Source: Nocardia cyriacigeorgica
Lineage (GTDB): Bacteria > Actinomycetota > Actinomycetes > Mycobacteriales > Mycobacteriaceae
Assembly (NCBI RefSeq): GCF_010868145.1
Contig: NZ_JAAGUY010000013.1
Coordinates: 95,435 to 159,434 of the forward strand
Length of the DNA stretch: 64,000 nucleotides
Reading direction: 5' to 3'
Translations under genes and position numbers: made by a program
Shown: one piece after another, positions 52,439-61,465 of the stretch
Layout: each line of letters begins with the position of its first letter
How positions within the stretch are numbered: the stretch's first letter is position 1
The notes under the pieces: generated by a model
What the model saw: only the letters and a program-made list of their open reading frames with translations
What the model was told of the DNA's origin: nothing
Databases searched by the model: none

Positions 52439-52461
52439 TGTTGCGTAATGTAGACGCAACA
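52439..52461. promoter_or_regulatory. 8-bp inverted repeat upstream of the mod operon
   Basis: TGTTGCGT-N7-ACGCAACA, perfect, lies between the divergent E1 and HTH-TOBE genes, about 130 bases before the latter. A second nested pair (TACATT and AATGTA) overlaps it. Likely operator; owner unknown. Confidence 0.6.
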
Positions 52462-52592
52462 GCGGTTCGATATGGTCGGTTTCTCCGCAAACGCGGGGGT
52501 GGTGCGGGTGGTCACGCCGGCCCGTCTGATGACCCGGTTGCGGGTCGCGAGTGTGGGGCGCGTTCCGCAACTACGTCGAATAGGCTGTCGAA

Positions 52593-52991
52593 GTGTCGAA
52601 TCTGCGGATCAGTGAAGTAGCGGCTCTGATGGGTGTCAGCGATGACACGGTGCGGCGCTACATCGACCAGGGACGGTTGACCGCCATCCAGCTCGACAGC
52701 GGACGCAAAGGTATCGACGGACGCGAATTGGCCGAGTTCCTGCAACAGGGCAACGGGGTCACCGAAACCGGTGCCACCGTCGCCACGTCGGCGCGGAATC
52801 GGATGCGCGGGATCGTGACCCGGATCGTGAAAGACACGGTGATGGCTCAGGTGGAGATGCAGGCGGGCCCCTATCGCCTGGTTTCGCTGATGAGCCGGGA
52901 TTCGGTCGACGAGCTCGGCCTCGAGGTCGGCAGCATCGCGGTCGCCTCGGTCAAGTCCACCCACGTCGTCGTGGAAATCCCGGAAAGTTGA
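52593..52991 (+). CDS. HTH-TOBE molybdate-responsive regulator
   Basis: A 132-residue protein. Residues 1-55 are an excisionase/MerR-type HTH (LRISEVAALMGVSDDTVRRYIDQGRLTA), residues ~68-132 a Mop/TOBE domain (SARNRMRGIVTRIVKDTVMAQVEMQAGPYRLVSLMSRDSV) that binds molybdate. This is a short ModE analogue. Its stop is 11 bases from modA, so it is first in the molybdate operon and likely autoregulates it. GTG start. Confidence 0.85.
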   Translation: MSNLRISEVAALMGVSDDTVRRYIDQGRLTAIQLDSGRKGIDGRELAEFLQQGNGVTETGATVATSARNRMRGIVTRIVKDTVMAQVEMQAGPYRLVSLMSRDSVDELGLEVGSIAVASVKSTHVVVEIPES

Positions 52992-53002
52992 TGAGGTAGA
53001 AC

Positions 53003-53776
53003 ATGATGCGCACCCTGCGTGTGGTGCTGACGGTCGGCGCGGTAGCGCTGGCCGCGGTCGGCTGCGGCAACGACACCGAGCCCGCCTCGGACGGCACCGT
53101 CAGCGGCACGGTCACCGTTTTCGCGGCAGCGTCGCTGACCGAGACGTTCACCACGCTCGGCGAGAAGTTCGAGGCCGAGCATCCCGGCACCGACGTGGTG
53201 TTCAACTTCGGCGGCAGCTCGTCGCTGGCCGAGCAGATCGAGCAGGGGGCACCGGTCGATGTGTTCGCCTCCGCCGCACCGAAGAACATGCAGCAGGTGG
53301 TGGACGCGGGCGAGGTCACTGCCGAGCCGGTGGTCTTCGTGCGCAACCGGCTCGAGATCGCGGTGCCGACGGGTAACCCCGGTGGGATCACCGGACTGGC
53401 CGATTTCGCCGAGCCGGAGCAGACGATCGCGCTGTGCGCCGAGCAGGTGCCCTGCGGTGCGGCCGCTCAGAAGGTGTTCGACGCCGCCGGGATCACCCCG
53501 CAACCCGACACCCGAGAAACCGACGTCAAGGCGGTGTTGACGAAGGTGAGCCTCGGTGAGGTCGACGCGGGACTGGTCTACCGCACCGATGTGCAGGCCG
53601 CCGGTGACAAGGTCGAGGGCATCGAATTCCCCGAATCCGGCGCAGTGGTCAACGACTACCCGATCGCGCCGCTGGCCGTGGCACCCAACGCCGCGACCGC
53701 CGCGGCATTCGTCGAATTCATCGGCTCCGACACCGCACGTGCGGTCTTCGCCGAGGCCGGGTTCGACACTCCGTGA
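53003..53776 (+). CDS. modA: Molybdate ABC transporter substrate-binding lipoprotein
   Basis: A 257-residue lipoprotein (hydrophobic 8-19, lipobox ending in Cys21) with the periplasmic-binding fold. VTVFAAASLTETF, FNFGGSSSLAEQIEQGAPVDVFASA (oxyanion-binding Ser) and VLTKVSLGEVDAGLVYRTDV are ModA marks. GAGG sits six bases before the ATG. Overlaps modB by four bases (GTGA). Confidence 0.93.
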   Translation: MMRTLRVVLTVGAVALAAVGCGNDTEPASDGTVSGTVTVFAAASLTETFTTLGEKFEAEHPGTDVVFNFGGSSSLAEQIEQGAPVDVFASAAPKNMQQVVDAGEVTAEPVVFVRNRLEIAVPTGNPGGITGLADFAEPEQTIALCAEQVPCGAAAQKVFDAAGITPQPDTRETDVKAVLTKVSLGEVDAGLVYRTDVQAAGDKVEGIEFPESGAVVNDYPIAPLAVAPNAATAAAFVEFIGSDTARAVFAEAGFDTP

Positions 53777-54585
53777 CATCCACGGCGCGCCGACGGGCAG
53801 CGCGCGGACGACGGCCGCTGATCCTGGTGCTGCCCGCCGTGTGCGCCTTGGTCTTCCTGGTCCTGCCGATGATCGGGTTGCTGCTGCGCGCACCGTGGCG
53901 CACCTTGCCCGAACGGCTGCTCAGCGCCGAGGTCGGTGCGGCGTTGCGGCTGTCGCTGGTGTGCGCGACATCGGCGACAGTTGTGTGCCTGCTGCTGGGT
54001 ATCCCGCTGGCGTGGCTGCTGGCCCGCGGTGACGTGCCCTGGTCCGGGCTGCTCCGTGCGCTGGTCACCGTGCCGCTGGTGCTGCCGCCGGTGGTCGGTG
54101 GTGTCGCGCTTTTGCTCGTGCTCGGCCGCCGGGGGGTCGTCGGACAGTATCTGTACGAATGGTTCGGATTCTCGCTGCCGTTCACCACCGCCGGTGTCAT
54201 TGTCGCCGAAGCCTTTGTCGCGATGCCTTTCCTGGTGATCGCGGTAGAAGGGGCCCTGCGGGGCACCGATCCACGCTACGAGGAGGCGGCCGCGACGCTC
54301 GGCGCGTCCCGGTGGCTGACCTTCCGGCGGGTGACATTGCCCGCCGTGCTGCCCGGGGTCATCGCGGGCGCGGTGCTGTGCTGGGCGCGTGCGCTGGGGG
54401 AGTTCGGCGCCACGATCACTTTCGCAGGCAACTTCCCGGGTACGACGACGACCATGCCGCTGGCGGTCTACCTCGCACTCGAGACCGACCCCGAAGACGC
54501 GATCGTGCTGAGCCTGGTGCTGCTCGCGGTGTCGGTGGCGGTGCTGGCCGCGCTGCGGGACCGGTGGACGCGGGGCGCCCTGTGA
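53773..54585 (+). CDS. modB: Molybdate ABC transporter permease
   Basis: A 270-residue membrane protein with about six membrane segments; the EAA loop sits at EEAAATLGASRWLTFRRVTLPAVLPGVIAG, followed by ARALGEFGATITFAGN, typical of ModB. GTG start overlaps the modA stop, and the end overlaps modC. Confidence 0.93.
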   Translation: MTSTARRRAARGRRPLILVLPAVCALVFLVLPMIGLLLRAPWRTLPERLLSAEVGAALRLSLVCATSATVVCLLLGIPLAWLLARGDVPWSGLLRALVTVPLVLPPVVGGVALLLVLGRRGVVGQYLYEWFGFSLPFTTAGVIVAEAFVAMPFLVIAVEGALRGTDPRYEEAAATLGASRWLTFRRVTLPAVLPGVIAGAVLCWARALGEFGATITFAGNFPGTTTTMPLAVYLALETDPEDAIVLSLVLLAVSVAVLAALRDRWTRGAL

Positions 54586-55631
54586 CCCTGCGCGCCACGA
54601 TCCGGATCACCCGGGCGGCATTCGAACTCGACATCGCCTTCGAAGTCGCCCGAGGGGAGGTGGTGGCGCTGCTCGGGCCCAACGGTGCCGGAAAGACGAC
54701 GGCACTGCGAGCCCTGGCCGGGCTGACCCCGCTCGACGGCGGCAGTATCCGGCTCGACGATCTCGTCTGGGACTCGCCACCGGAGCGTTTCGTGCCCGCC
54801 GAACACCGCGCGGCCGGCGTCGTCTTCCAGGATTATCTGCTGTTCGCGCACCTGAGTGCCCTGGAGAACGTCGCGTTCGGGCTGCGCGCCCGCGGATGGC
54901 ATCGTCGCGTGGCCCGTGAACGAGCAGCGCACTGGCTGGAGCGGGTGGGGCTCGGCGCGCATACGGGTGCGAAACCGCGCACGCTGTCCGGCGGCCAGGC
55001 CCAACGGGTGGCGTTGGCGCGCGCACTGGCCACCGACCCCGCCCTACTGCTGCTCGACGAACCGCTGGCCGCGCTCGATGCGAGCACCAGAGTGCAGGTG
55101 CGCGCCGAACTCGCCCACCACCTGGCCGACTTCCCCGGCCACACCGTGCTGGTCACGCATGATCCGTTCGATGCCATGGTGCTGGCCGACCGGCTGGTCA
55201 TCATCGAGAACGGTACGGTCGTACAACAGGGGGCGCCGAGTGAGGTCGCGCGCCGACCTCGTACCGACTACGTCGCCCACCTCGTCGGGCTCAACCTCTA
55301 CCGAGGTACAGCGACCGGCACCAGCGTCGACCTCGACGGCGGAGGATCGTTCACGATCGCCGAGCCCGCCGACGGCGCGGTGTACGTGGCCTTCCCGCCC
55401 AACGCGGTGAGTCTGTATCCACAACGGCCGCAAGGCAGTCCGCGCAACACCTGGCAGGTGACGGTGGCCGGGCTCGAAGAGCATGCCCACCTCACCCGAG
55501 TGCGCCTGGACGGCGCGCCCGGCGTGCTGGCCGAGGTCACACCATCAACCGTCGCCGACCTGCGACTGCATATCGGAATGACGCTGTGGGCCTCGGTGAA
55601 AGCCGCTGAAATCCGCACCTACCCTGCGTGA
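54582..55631 (+). CDS. modC: Molybdate ABC transporter ATP-binding protein
   Basis: A 349-residue ATPase. Walker A GPNGAGKTT (32-40), Q-loop VVFQDYLLFAHLS, signature LSGGQAQRVALARAL, Walker B LLLLDEPLAALD, H-loop VLVTHD. The C-terminal part (about 280-349) is a regulatory TOBE/Mop domain. The GTG at 54582 overlaps the modB stop. It completes HTH-TOBE-modABC. Confidence 0.93.
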   Translation: MTLRATIRITRAAFELDIAFEVARGEVVALLGPNGAGKTTALRALAGLTPLDGGSIRLDDLVWDSPPERFVPAEHRAAGVVFQDYLLFAHLSALENVAFGLRARGWHRRVARERAAHWLERVGLGAHTGAKPRTLSGGQAQRVALARALATDPALLLLDEPLAALDASTRVQVRAELAHHLADFPGHTVLVTHDPFDAMVLADRLVIIENGTVVQQGAPSEVARRPRTDYVAHLVGLNLYRGTATGTSVDLDGGGSFTIAEPADGAVYVAFPPNAVSLYPQRPQGSPRNTWQVTVAGLEEHAHLTRVRLDGAPGVLAEVTPSTVADLRLHIGMTLWASVKAAEIRTYPA

Positions 55632-55825
55632 TCGTTTCGGCGGAGCCGGTCGGTAGTCGGCGACGCCGCGTTCGCGGCTACGTTACCGATGCGTACCGGC
55701 GTAAAATTCTCCCTGTTCAAGCCGTCCCACGACGCGGAAGTGACCTGCTGGATGGCAGGACTGTCCGTTGGCCGGTTCCGCCAGTGGTCGTCGACTCGCC
55801 CGCACACCAGTGGAAGGCAACGATC

Positions 55826-56290
55826 ATGGGCATCGCAATGAGCATGCGCGAGTACCTCGACGAGCATCACGTGCACTATGACGTGACCGAGCATGACAAG
55901 ACTCCCACCTCGGCCAGGACCGCGCAGGTCAGCCATATCCGCGGCCGGGAGCTGGCGAAGGGGGTCGTGCTGAAGAAGAACGGGGATTTCATGGTGGCCG
56001 TGCTTCCGGCCAATCGACTGCTCGACCTGGTGGAGGCAGGGTCGGTAGTCGGTGAGTCGGTCCGGCTCGCCTCCGAAGACGAGGCGGCCGCGCTGTTCCC
56101 GGACTGTGCGACCGGCGCCATCCCGGTGATGTCCGAACCGTACCGCGTGCCCTGCGTGGTCGACGACCACCTCGGCAACCGGGACGACATCTACTTCGAA
56201 GGTGGCGACCACGGCACCCTCGTCCATATGGCGGGCGCGGAGTTCGACCGGCTGATGTCGCACTTCCCGCACGGCAACCTCACCCTGTAG
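55826..56290 (+). CDS. YbaK/EbsC-type aminoacyl-tRNA deacylase
   Basis: A 154-residue protein of the YbaK/ProX editing-domain group, which removes wrongly charged amino acids from tRNA. SMREYLDEHHVHYDVTEHDKTPTSARTAQVSHI, KGVVLKKNGDFMVAVLPANRLLDL (catalytic Lys region) and GAIPVMSEPYRVPCVVDD match. The ATG at 55826 is behind GGAAGG. Its exact tRNA target is unknown. Confidence 0.82.
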   Translation: MGIAMSMREYLDEHHVHYDVTEHDKTPTSARTAQVSHIRGRELAKGVVLKKNGDFMVAVLPANRLLDLVEAGSVVGESVRLASEDEAAALFPDCATGAIPVMSEPYRVPCVVDDHLGNRDDIYFEGGDHGTLVHMAGAEFDRLMSHFPHGNLTL

Positions 56291-56397
56291 GTCGCCGGGC
56301 CCACAGTCGGGCGAGGTGAATGCTCAGTGCCGGGGACCGGGCGTGTGGCCACCCACGCGGCCTGGTGCCGGTGCGCAGCCGCACGCCCGAGCCGGAA

Positions 56398-56949
56398 TCA
56401 GTCCTCGTCCAGCTCCAGGCGCACGCCGAACTCCTCGATCAGCACACGCGCCTGCTCATCGGTCGCCAGCACAAAGAAGCTTTCGCCAGACTGCTCCTGC
56501 TCGATGGCGAGGAAGGCTTTGCCATTGCCGGGGTCGAGTAAGGGCATCTGGTCCCATATGCCCATGTGGTCCAGGCCGCCCCAATCGTGATCCAACAACC
56601 ATTCGAAGGTCTCGCCATTGCAGACGAATCGCAGCATATCGCTACCGTCCGAGTCGGTGGTCAAGGTGACATCGCCAATGGTCATGGTGCCGCCAGTGCA
56701 TGTCGCCGCGTCGTCCAGCATGCTGGCGTAGGCGCTTTCCAGATCCTCATCCTCGACACTCTCGGCGTACACCGCGATCGCCACTCCGAAATAGGTCAGC
56801 GCGTAGGACAACTCCTCCCCGTCCAGCTCCTCGTGCTGCCGGTCGACGGCTTCATCGAGGACTTCCTGTGCGGTGTCGGGGGAGATCATGTCGAGCGAGA
56901 TGAGCCGCTCGGCCAGGGTGGCGTAGGTCGCCGTGTGTGTAGATGTCAC
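56398..56949 (-). CDS. Acidic hypothetical protein
   Basis: A 183-residue, strongly acidic soluble protein (many Asp/Glu) from a GTG at 56949. Regular helices in the first half (EVLDEAVDRQHEELDGEELSYALTYFG), then WLLDHDWGGLDHMGIWDQM with three Trp and KAFLAIEQEQSGESFFVLATDEQARVLIEEFGV. No recognised domain. It is not coupled to pgl, about 150 bases away. Confidence 0.6.
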   Translation of the reverse strand: MTSTHTATYATLAERLISLDMISPDTAQEVLDEAVDRQHEELDGEELSYALTYFGVAIAVYAESVEDEDLESAYASMLDDAATCTGGTMTIGDVTLTTDSDGSDMLRFVCNGETFEWLLDHDWGGLDHMGIWDQMPLLDPGNGKAFLAIEQEQSGESFFVLATDEQARVLIEEFGVRLELDED

Positions 56950-57104
56950 AAGGCACTCTTACGAGGCATACGCAACCACCGCAAACGGTGCACTTCCCAT
57001 GGGCGGTCATTGACACCGACGACGCGCCCATGAACGATCCGCCTGCCCATGAGCTGCCGAGACCTCGCGTCGCACGAAGTAGGGAACTCGGGAGCGTCGC
57101 CTGG

Positions 57105-57860
57105 TCAGCGCAGCGAGGCCGCCGCCGCGCGGTCGAGCAACCAGGTCGTGGACTCCGAACCCGACGCACCCGCGGCCGGGATATCGACCGGTTCCGCACC
57201 TGCGATCGCAGCCGCCACCGCATCGGCCTTCGCCCCACCACCGACCACCAGCACCACATGGCGGGCGTGGCGGATGGCGGGCAGAGTCAGGGTGACGCGC
57301 ACCGGGGGCGGTTTGGGGGAGTTGGTCACCGCGACAACGAGTTCGTGTTCCTCGCGCACCGCATCGGTCTCGGGGAACAGCGAATTGATGTGGCCCTCCC
57401 CGCCCATGCCGAGCAGGTGCAGATCGAAGGCGCCGTGCTCGGCGAGGTGCGCGTGCACAGCCGCCGAGTATTCGGCGGCCGCGGCCACCGGGTCGGGGTA
57501 TTCGCCGTCGGAGGTCGCCACCGGATGCACGCGGTGCGGGTCGACCGGCACATGGTCGAGCAGGGCCTCGCGGGCCTGAAGTTCATTGCGTTCCGGATCG
57601 CCCGCGGGCACGAAACGCTCGTCGCCCCAGAACACGTCCAGCCGGGACCAGTCGATGTCACCGTCCGCTTCGCGAACCTTTTTCAGCAGGTCGATGCCGG
57701 TACCGCCGCCGGTGAGCACCACCGACGCCGAACCGCGCTCGGCCTGCGCCGCGACCACGATCCCGATGAAGCGCTTGGCCGCCGCGGCGACCAGTGCGTC
57801 GGCGTCGGGATGCACCTCGACGGTATCGCCGGGGAACTCCGAATCGGTGCTGCTAGTCAT
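57105..57860 (-). CDS. pgl: 6-phosphogluconolactonase
   Basis: A 251-residue sugar-phosphate hydrolase of the oxidative pentose phosphate path. VVLTGGGTGIDLLKKV, DVFWGDERFVPAGDPERN and LHLLGMGGEGHINSLFPE are the phosphate/sugar site motifs. Last gene of the tkt-tal-zwf-opcA-pgl operon; it starts inside the opcA end (8 bases overlap). Confidence 0.94.
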   Translation of the reverse strand: MTSSTDSEFPGDTVEVHPDADALVAAAAKRFIGIVVAAQAERGSASVVLTGGGTGIDLLKKVREADGDIDWSRLDVFWGDERFVPAGDPERNELQAREALLDHVPVDPHRVHPVATSDGEYPDPVAAAAEYSAAVHAHLAEHGAFDLHLLGMGGEGHINSLFPETDAVREEHELVVAVTNSPKPPPVRVTLTLPAIRHARHVVLVVGGGAKADAVAAAIAGAEPVDIPAAGASGSESTTWLLDRAAAASLR

Positions 57861-58773
57861 AGGTCACCCTTTCGATTCCGGCCAGTGCCTCGGCATAGAT
57901 GTCGTCGGCGTCGAGTCGACGCAGCTCCTCGGCGAGGCAGTCCCGAGCTTCCCTGCGCGCCAATGCGATCCGCTGATCCGGTTCCCCGGTGCGGGTGAGC
58001 GTGGCGGTGACTCCGGTCTGCGGGCGGGTGATGCCGATCGACACCGTCGGCCGATGCAGCTCCACCTGTAGTGCGCCCGTCCGTCGATAGACCGGGCAGT
58101 TCAGACGTCCGGCGAGCCAGCCGGCCAGGATGTCGAGCGCCGGTTCGTCGCGCAGACCCGACACCGTCACCGATTCGACGGGCTCGAACGGCGGCTCATC
58201 CATCGCGGCGGCCAGCAGCGCCCGCCAATAGGTGATCCGGCTCCACGCCAGATCGGTATCGCCGGTGGCGTAGGAGTCGAGCCGCTTCTTGATGGTGGCC
58301 TGTGGGTCGGCGGCGAAGGTGGCGTCGGTGATCCGCCGGGCAGCCAGCCTGCCCACCGAATCCTTGGACGGGAACTCCGGAGCGCCACGCGGCCACCACG
58401 CCACCACCGGTGTATCCGGCAGCAGGAAAGGGATGACGACGCTGCTCTCATGGTTGATGAGCTGACCTTGCAACCGCAGCACGATCACTTCGGCCGCGCC
58501 CGCATCGCCACCGACGCGGATCTGGGCGTCCAGGCGGGTCTCGGCGTCACGGTCGCCCCGTGCCAGCACGACCACCCGGCAGGGATGCTCGCGGCTGGCG
58601 TCATTGGCGGCGTCGATGGCGTCCTCGGCCTCGGAACTGTCGAGCGTGCACACCACAAGGGTGAGGACACGGCCCATGGTGATGACGCCATTGCTCTCAC
58701 GCAGCGCCACCAGCCGTTTGGTGACTTCGCCGGTGGTGGTGTCGGGCATGTCGACGATCACGGGCGCCGCCAT
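57853..58773 (-). CDS. opcA: Glucose-6-phosphate dehydrogenase assembly protein OpcA
   Basis: A 306-residue actinobacterial OpcA, which controls assembly and activity of Zwf. MPDTTTGEVTKRLVALRE, TLVVCTLDSSEAEDAIDAAN, LRLQGQLINHESSVVIPFLLPDTPVVAWWP and KDSVGRLAARRITDA are typical. It overlaps both zwf and pgl, so all three are co-translated. Confidence 0.92.
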   Translation of the reverse strand: MAAPVIVDMPDTTTGEVTKRLVALRESNGVITMGRVLTLVVCTLDSSEAEDAIDAANDASREHPCRVVVLARGDRDAETRLDAQIRVGGDAGAAEVIVLRLQGQLINHESSVVIPFLLPDTPVVAWWPRGAPEFPSKDSVGRLAARRITDATFAADPQATIKKRLDSYATGDTDLAWSRITYWRALLAAAMDEPPFEPVESVTVSGLRDEPALDILAGWLAGRLNCPVYRRTGALQVELHRPTVSIGITRPQTGVTATLTRTGEPDQRIALARREARDCLAEELRRLDADDIYAEALAGIERVTYD

Positions 58774-60323
58774 TCCCGGCCGGTGCGAGCCAGCATCTCG
58801 TCGGCGGATTCCGGCCCCCAGGTACCGGCCTCGTACTGTTCCGGTTTGCCGACCGCCGCCCAGTGATCGAGCACCGGATCGAGGATGCTCCAGGACAATT
58901 CGACCTCCGCGTTGACCGGGAACAGGGAAGGAACTCCGAGCAGCACGTCCAGGATCAGTCGTTCGTAGGCCTCCGGGGAGGACTCGGTGAACGCCTCGCC
59001 GTAACTGAAATCCATATTGACATCACGCACCTCCATCCCCGATCCCGGCACCTTGGAGCCGAACCGCATAGTAATGCCCTCATCCGGCTGCACCCGGATG
59101 ACCAGCGCGTTCTGGCCGAGTTCCTCGGTCATCGTCTGGTCGAACGGCAGATGCGGCGCGCGCTTGAACACCACAGCGATCTCGGTGACGCGCCGGCCGA
59201 GGCGTTTACCGGTGCGCAGATAGAACGGCACACCCGCCCAGCGCCGGGTATTGACCTCGAGGGTCAGCGCGGCGTAGGTCTCGGTCCGCGAATCCGGATC
59301 GAAGCCTTCCTCATCGAGCAGGCCGACGACCTGTTCGCCGCCCTGCCAGCCCGCCGCGTACTGGCCGCGCGCTGTGGTCTCGTCCAGCGGCTCGACCAGT
59401 GTGGTCGCGGAAAGGACTTTGATCTTCTCCATCTGCAACTGGTTGGGTGCGAAGCTGATCGGCTCCTCCATCGCGGTGAGCGCGAGCAGTTGCAGCAGAT
59501 GGTTCTGGATGACGTCGCGGGCGGCGCCGATGCCGTCGTAGTAGCCGGCCCGGCCACCGAGGCCGATGTCCTCGGCCATGGTGATCTGCACGTGGTCGAC
59601 ATAGTTGGCATTCCAGATCGGATCGAACAACTGGTTGGCGAAGCGCAACGCCAAGATGTTCTGCACCGTCTCCTTGCCGAGATAGTGGTCGATACGAAAC
59701 ACCGTCTCCTCCGGGAACACCCGGTTGACCAGTGCGTTGAGTTCGCGTGCGCTGTCCAGGTCGTGCCCGAACGGCTTCTCGATCACCACTCGCCGCCACG
59801 GCGTGCGACCGTGCACCTTGGCCGGTTTGGCCAGCCCGTGCTCGGAGAGCTGGTCGAGCACCACCGGGAACATGGCCGGCGGAATCGACAGGTAGAAGGC
59901 GTGATTGCCGCCGGTGCCGCGTTCGGCGTCCAAACGCGCCAGCGTCGAGGCGAGTTGGGAGAAGGCGGCGTCGTCCTCGAAGGACCCCTGGACGAAACGG
60001 ATGCCTTCGGCGAGGTGGTCCCACACCTCCTGCCGGAACGGTGTGCGCGCATGCGCCCGGACCGCCTCCAGCACGATATCGGCGAAATCGGCGTCGCCCA
60101 TATCCCGGCGGGCGAAACCCACCAGCGCGAAACCCGGGGGCAGCAGCCCCCGGTTCGCCAGATCGTAGATGGCCGGCATGAGCTTCTTCCGGGACAGATC
60201 TCCGGTGACGCCGAAAATCACCATGCTGCACGGTCCCGCGATCCGCGGTACCCGCTTGTCCCGTCCGTCGCGCAGTGGGTTACGCCACCCGGCCGTGGTC
60301 GCTGCGTGCCCGGTACCGGCCAT
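58758..60323 (-). CDS. zwf: Glucose-6-phosphate 1-dehydrogenase
   Basis: A 521-residue NADP enzyme for the first oxidative pentose phosphate step. FGVTGDLSRKKLMPAIYDL binds the cofactor; RIDHYLGKETVQNILALRFAN holds the catalytic His-Asp and substrate Lys. N-terminal ~30 residues are variable. Overlaps opcA by 16 bases; tal ends five bases ahead. Confidence 0.96.
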   Translation of the reverse strand: MAGTGHAATTAGWRNPLRDGRDKRVPRIAGPCSMVIFGVTGDLSRKKLMPAIYDLANRGLLPPGFALVGFARRDMGDADFADIVLEAVRAHARTPFRQEVWDHLAEGIRFVQGSFEDDAAFSQLASTLARLDAERGTGGNHAFYLSIPPAMFPVVLDQLSEHGLAKPAKVHGRTPWRRVVIEKPFGHDLDSARELNALVNRVFPEETVFRIDHYLGKETVQNILALRFANQLFDPIWNANYVDHVQITMAEDIGLGGRAGYYDGIGAARDVIQNHLLQLLALTAMEEPISFAPNQLQMEKIKVLSATTLVEPLDETTARGQYAAGWQGGEQVVGLLDEEGFDPDSRTETYAALTLEVNTRRWAGVPFYLRTGKRLGRRVTEIAVVFKRAPHLPFDQTMTEELGQNALVIRVQPDEGITMRFGSKVPGSGMEVRDVNMDFSYGEAFTESSPEAYERLILDVLLGVPSLFPVNAEVELSWSILDPVLDHWAAVGKPEQYEAGTWGPESADEMLARTGREWRRP

Positions 60324-60328
60324 CAGGG

Positions 60329-61459
60329 TCAGTTACCCCCGGCCGCGGACAGCTCCTGTGCGGTGGCCGAAAGCAGTTCCTCCCACGACTTCTCGAATTT
60401 GTCGACGCCCTCGCGTTCGAGCACCGTGAACACATCGTCGAGGTCGATGCCGACGGCCGTCAGCTTGTCGAACACCTCCTGCGCCGCCGCGGCGGTACCG
60501 GAGACGGCGTCGCCACGGATCGCACCGTGATCGGCCACCGCTTCCAGGGTCTTCTCCGGGAGGGTGTTCACCGTGTTCGGTGCCACCAGTTCGGTGACGT
60601 AGAGGGTGTCGGAGTAGTCCGGGTTCTTCACCCCGGTCGACGCCCACAGCGGCCGCTGACGGTTACCGCCCATGGCCGCGAGATGGGTGAAAGTCGAGGT
60701 GTGCGCCCCGCCGTCGAAGACATCCTGATACTCGGCGTAGGCGAGTCGGGCGTTGGCCACACCGGCCTGACCGCGCAGGGCCAACGCCTCCGGCGAGCCG
60801 ATCGCTTCGAGCCGCTTATCGATCTCGGTGTCCACCCGGGACACGAAGAACGAGGCCACCGAATGGATGTAGGCCAGATCGTGGCCCGCGGTACGAGCCT
60901 TGCGCAGACCGTCGAGGTAGGCGCCCATCACCGAACGGTACCGGGCAACCGAGAAGATCAGCGTGACGTTGACGCTGATGCCCTCCGCGATCACCGCGGT
61001 GATCGCGGGCAGGCCCTCTTCGGTGGCCGGGATCTTGATGAACAGGTTGGGACGGTCGACGATCTTCCACAGCTCGACCGCCTGCGCGGTGGTCTTCTCC
61101 GCGTCGAAGGCCAGCCGCGGATCGACCTCGATGGACACCCGGCCGTCGACGCCGCCGGTCTCCTCGAACACCCCGGCCAGCACATCGCAGGCCGCGCGGA
61201 CGTCGTCGGTGGTGATGGTGCGGATGGCCGCGTCGGCGTCGGCGCCCTGGGCGGCCAGCGCCGCGACCTGTGCGTCGTAGGCGTGGCCCTTGCTCAATGC
61301 GCCCTGGAAGATGGTCGGGTTGGTGGTCACCCCGACCACGCTGCGCGTCGCGATGAGTTCCGCGAGATTGCCGGAGTTGATCCGGTCGCGGGACAGATCG
61401 TCGAGCCAGACCGACACTCCGGCCGCGCTGAGGGCGGCGACGTTCTCGTTCTGTGCCAT
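60329..61459 (-). CDS. tal: Transaldolase
   Basis: A 376-residue TIM-barrel enzyme that moves dihydroxyacetone units between sugar phosphates. SVWLDDLSRDRINSGNL, GVTTNPTIFQGAL and Lys142 in LFIKIPATEEGLPAI (Schiff-base lysine) are present. The ATG at 61459 is nine bases after GGGA in the tkt end; a GTG at 61465 is an alternative. Confidence 0.95.
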   Translation of the reverse strand: MAQNENVAALSAAGVSVWLDDLSRDRINSGNLAELIATRSVVGVTTNPTIFQGALSKGHAYDAQVAALAAQGADADAAIRTITTDDVRAACDVLAGVFEETGGVDGRVSIEVDPRLAFDAEKTTAQAVELWKIVDRPNLFIKIPATEEGLPAITAVIAEGISVNVTLIFSVARYRSVMGAYLDGLRKARTAGHDLAYIHSVASFFVSRVDTEIDKRLEAIGSPEALALRGQAGVANARLAYAEYQDVFDGGAHTSTFTHLAAMGGNRQRPLWASTGVKNPDYSDTLYVTELVAPNTVNTLPEKTLEAVADHGAIRGDAVSGTAAAAQEVFDKLTAVGIDLDDVFTVLEREGVDKFEKSWEELLSATAQELSAAGGN

Positions 61460-61465
61460 GAGCAC

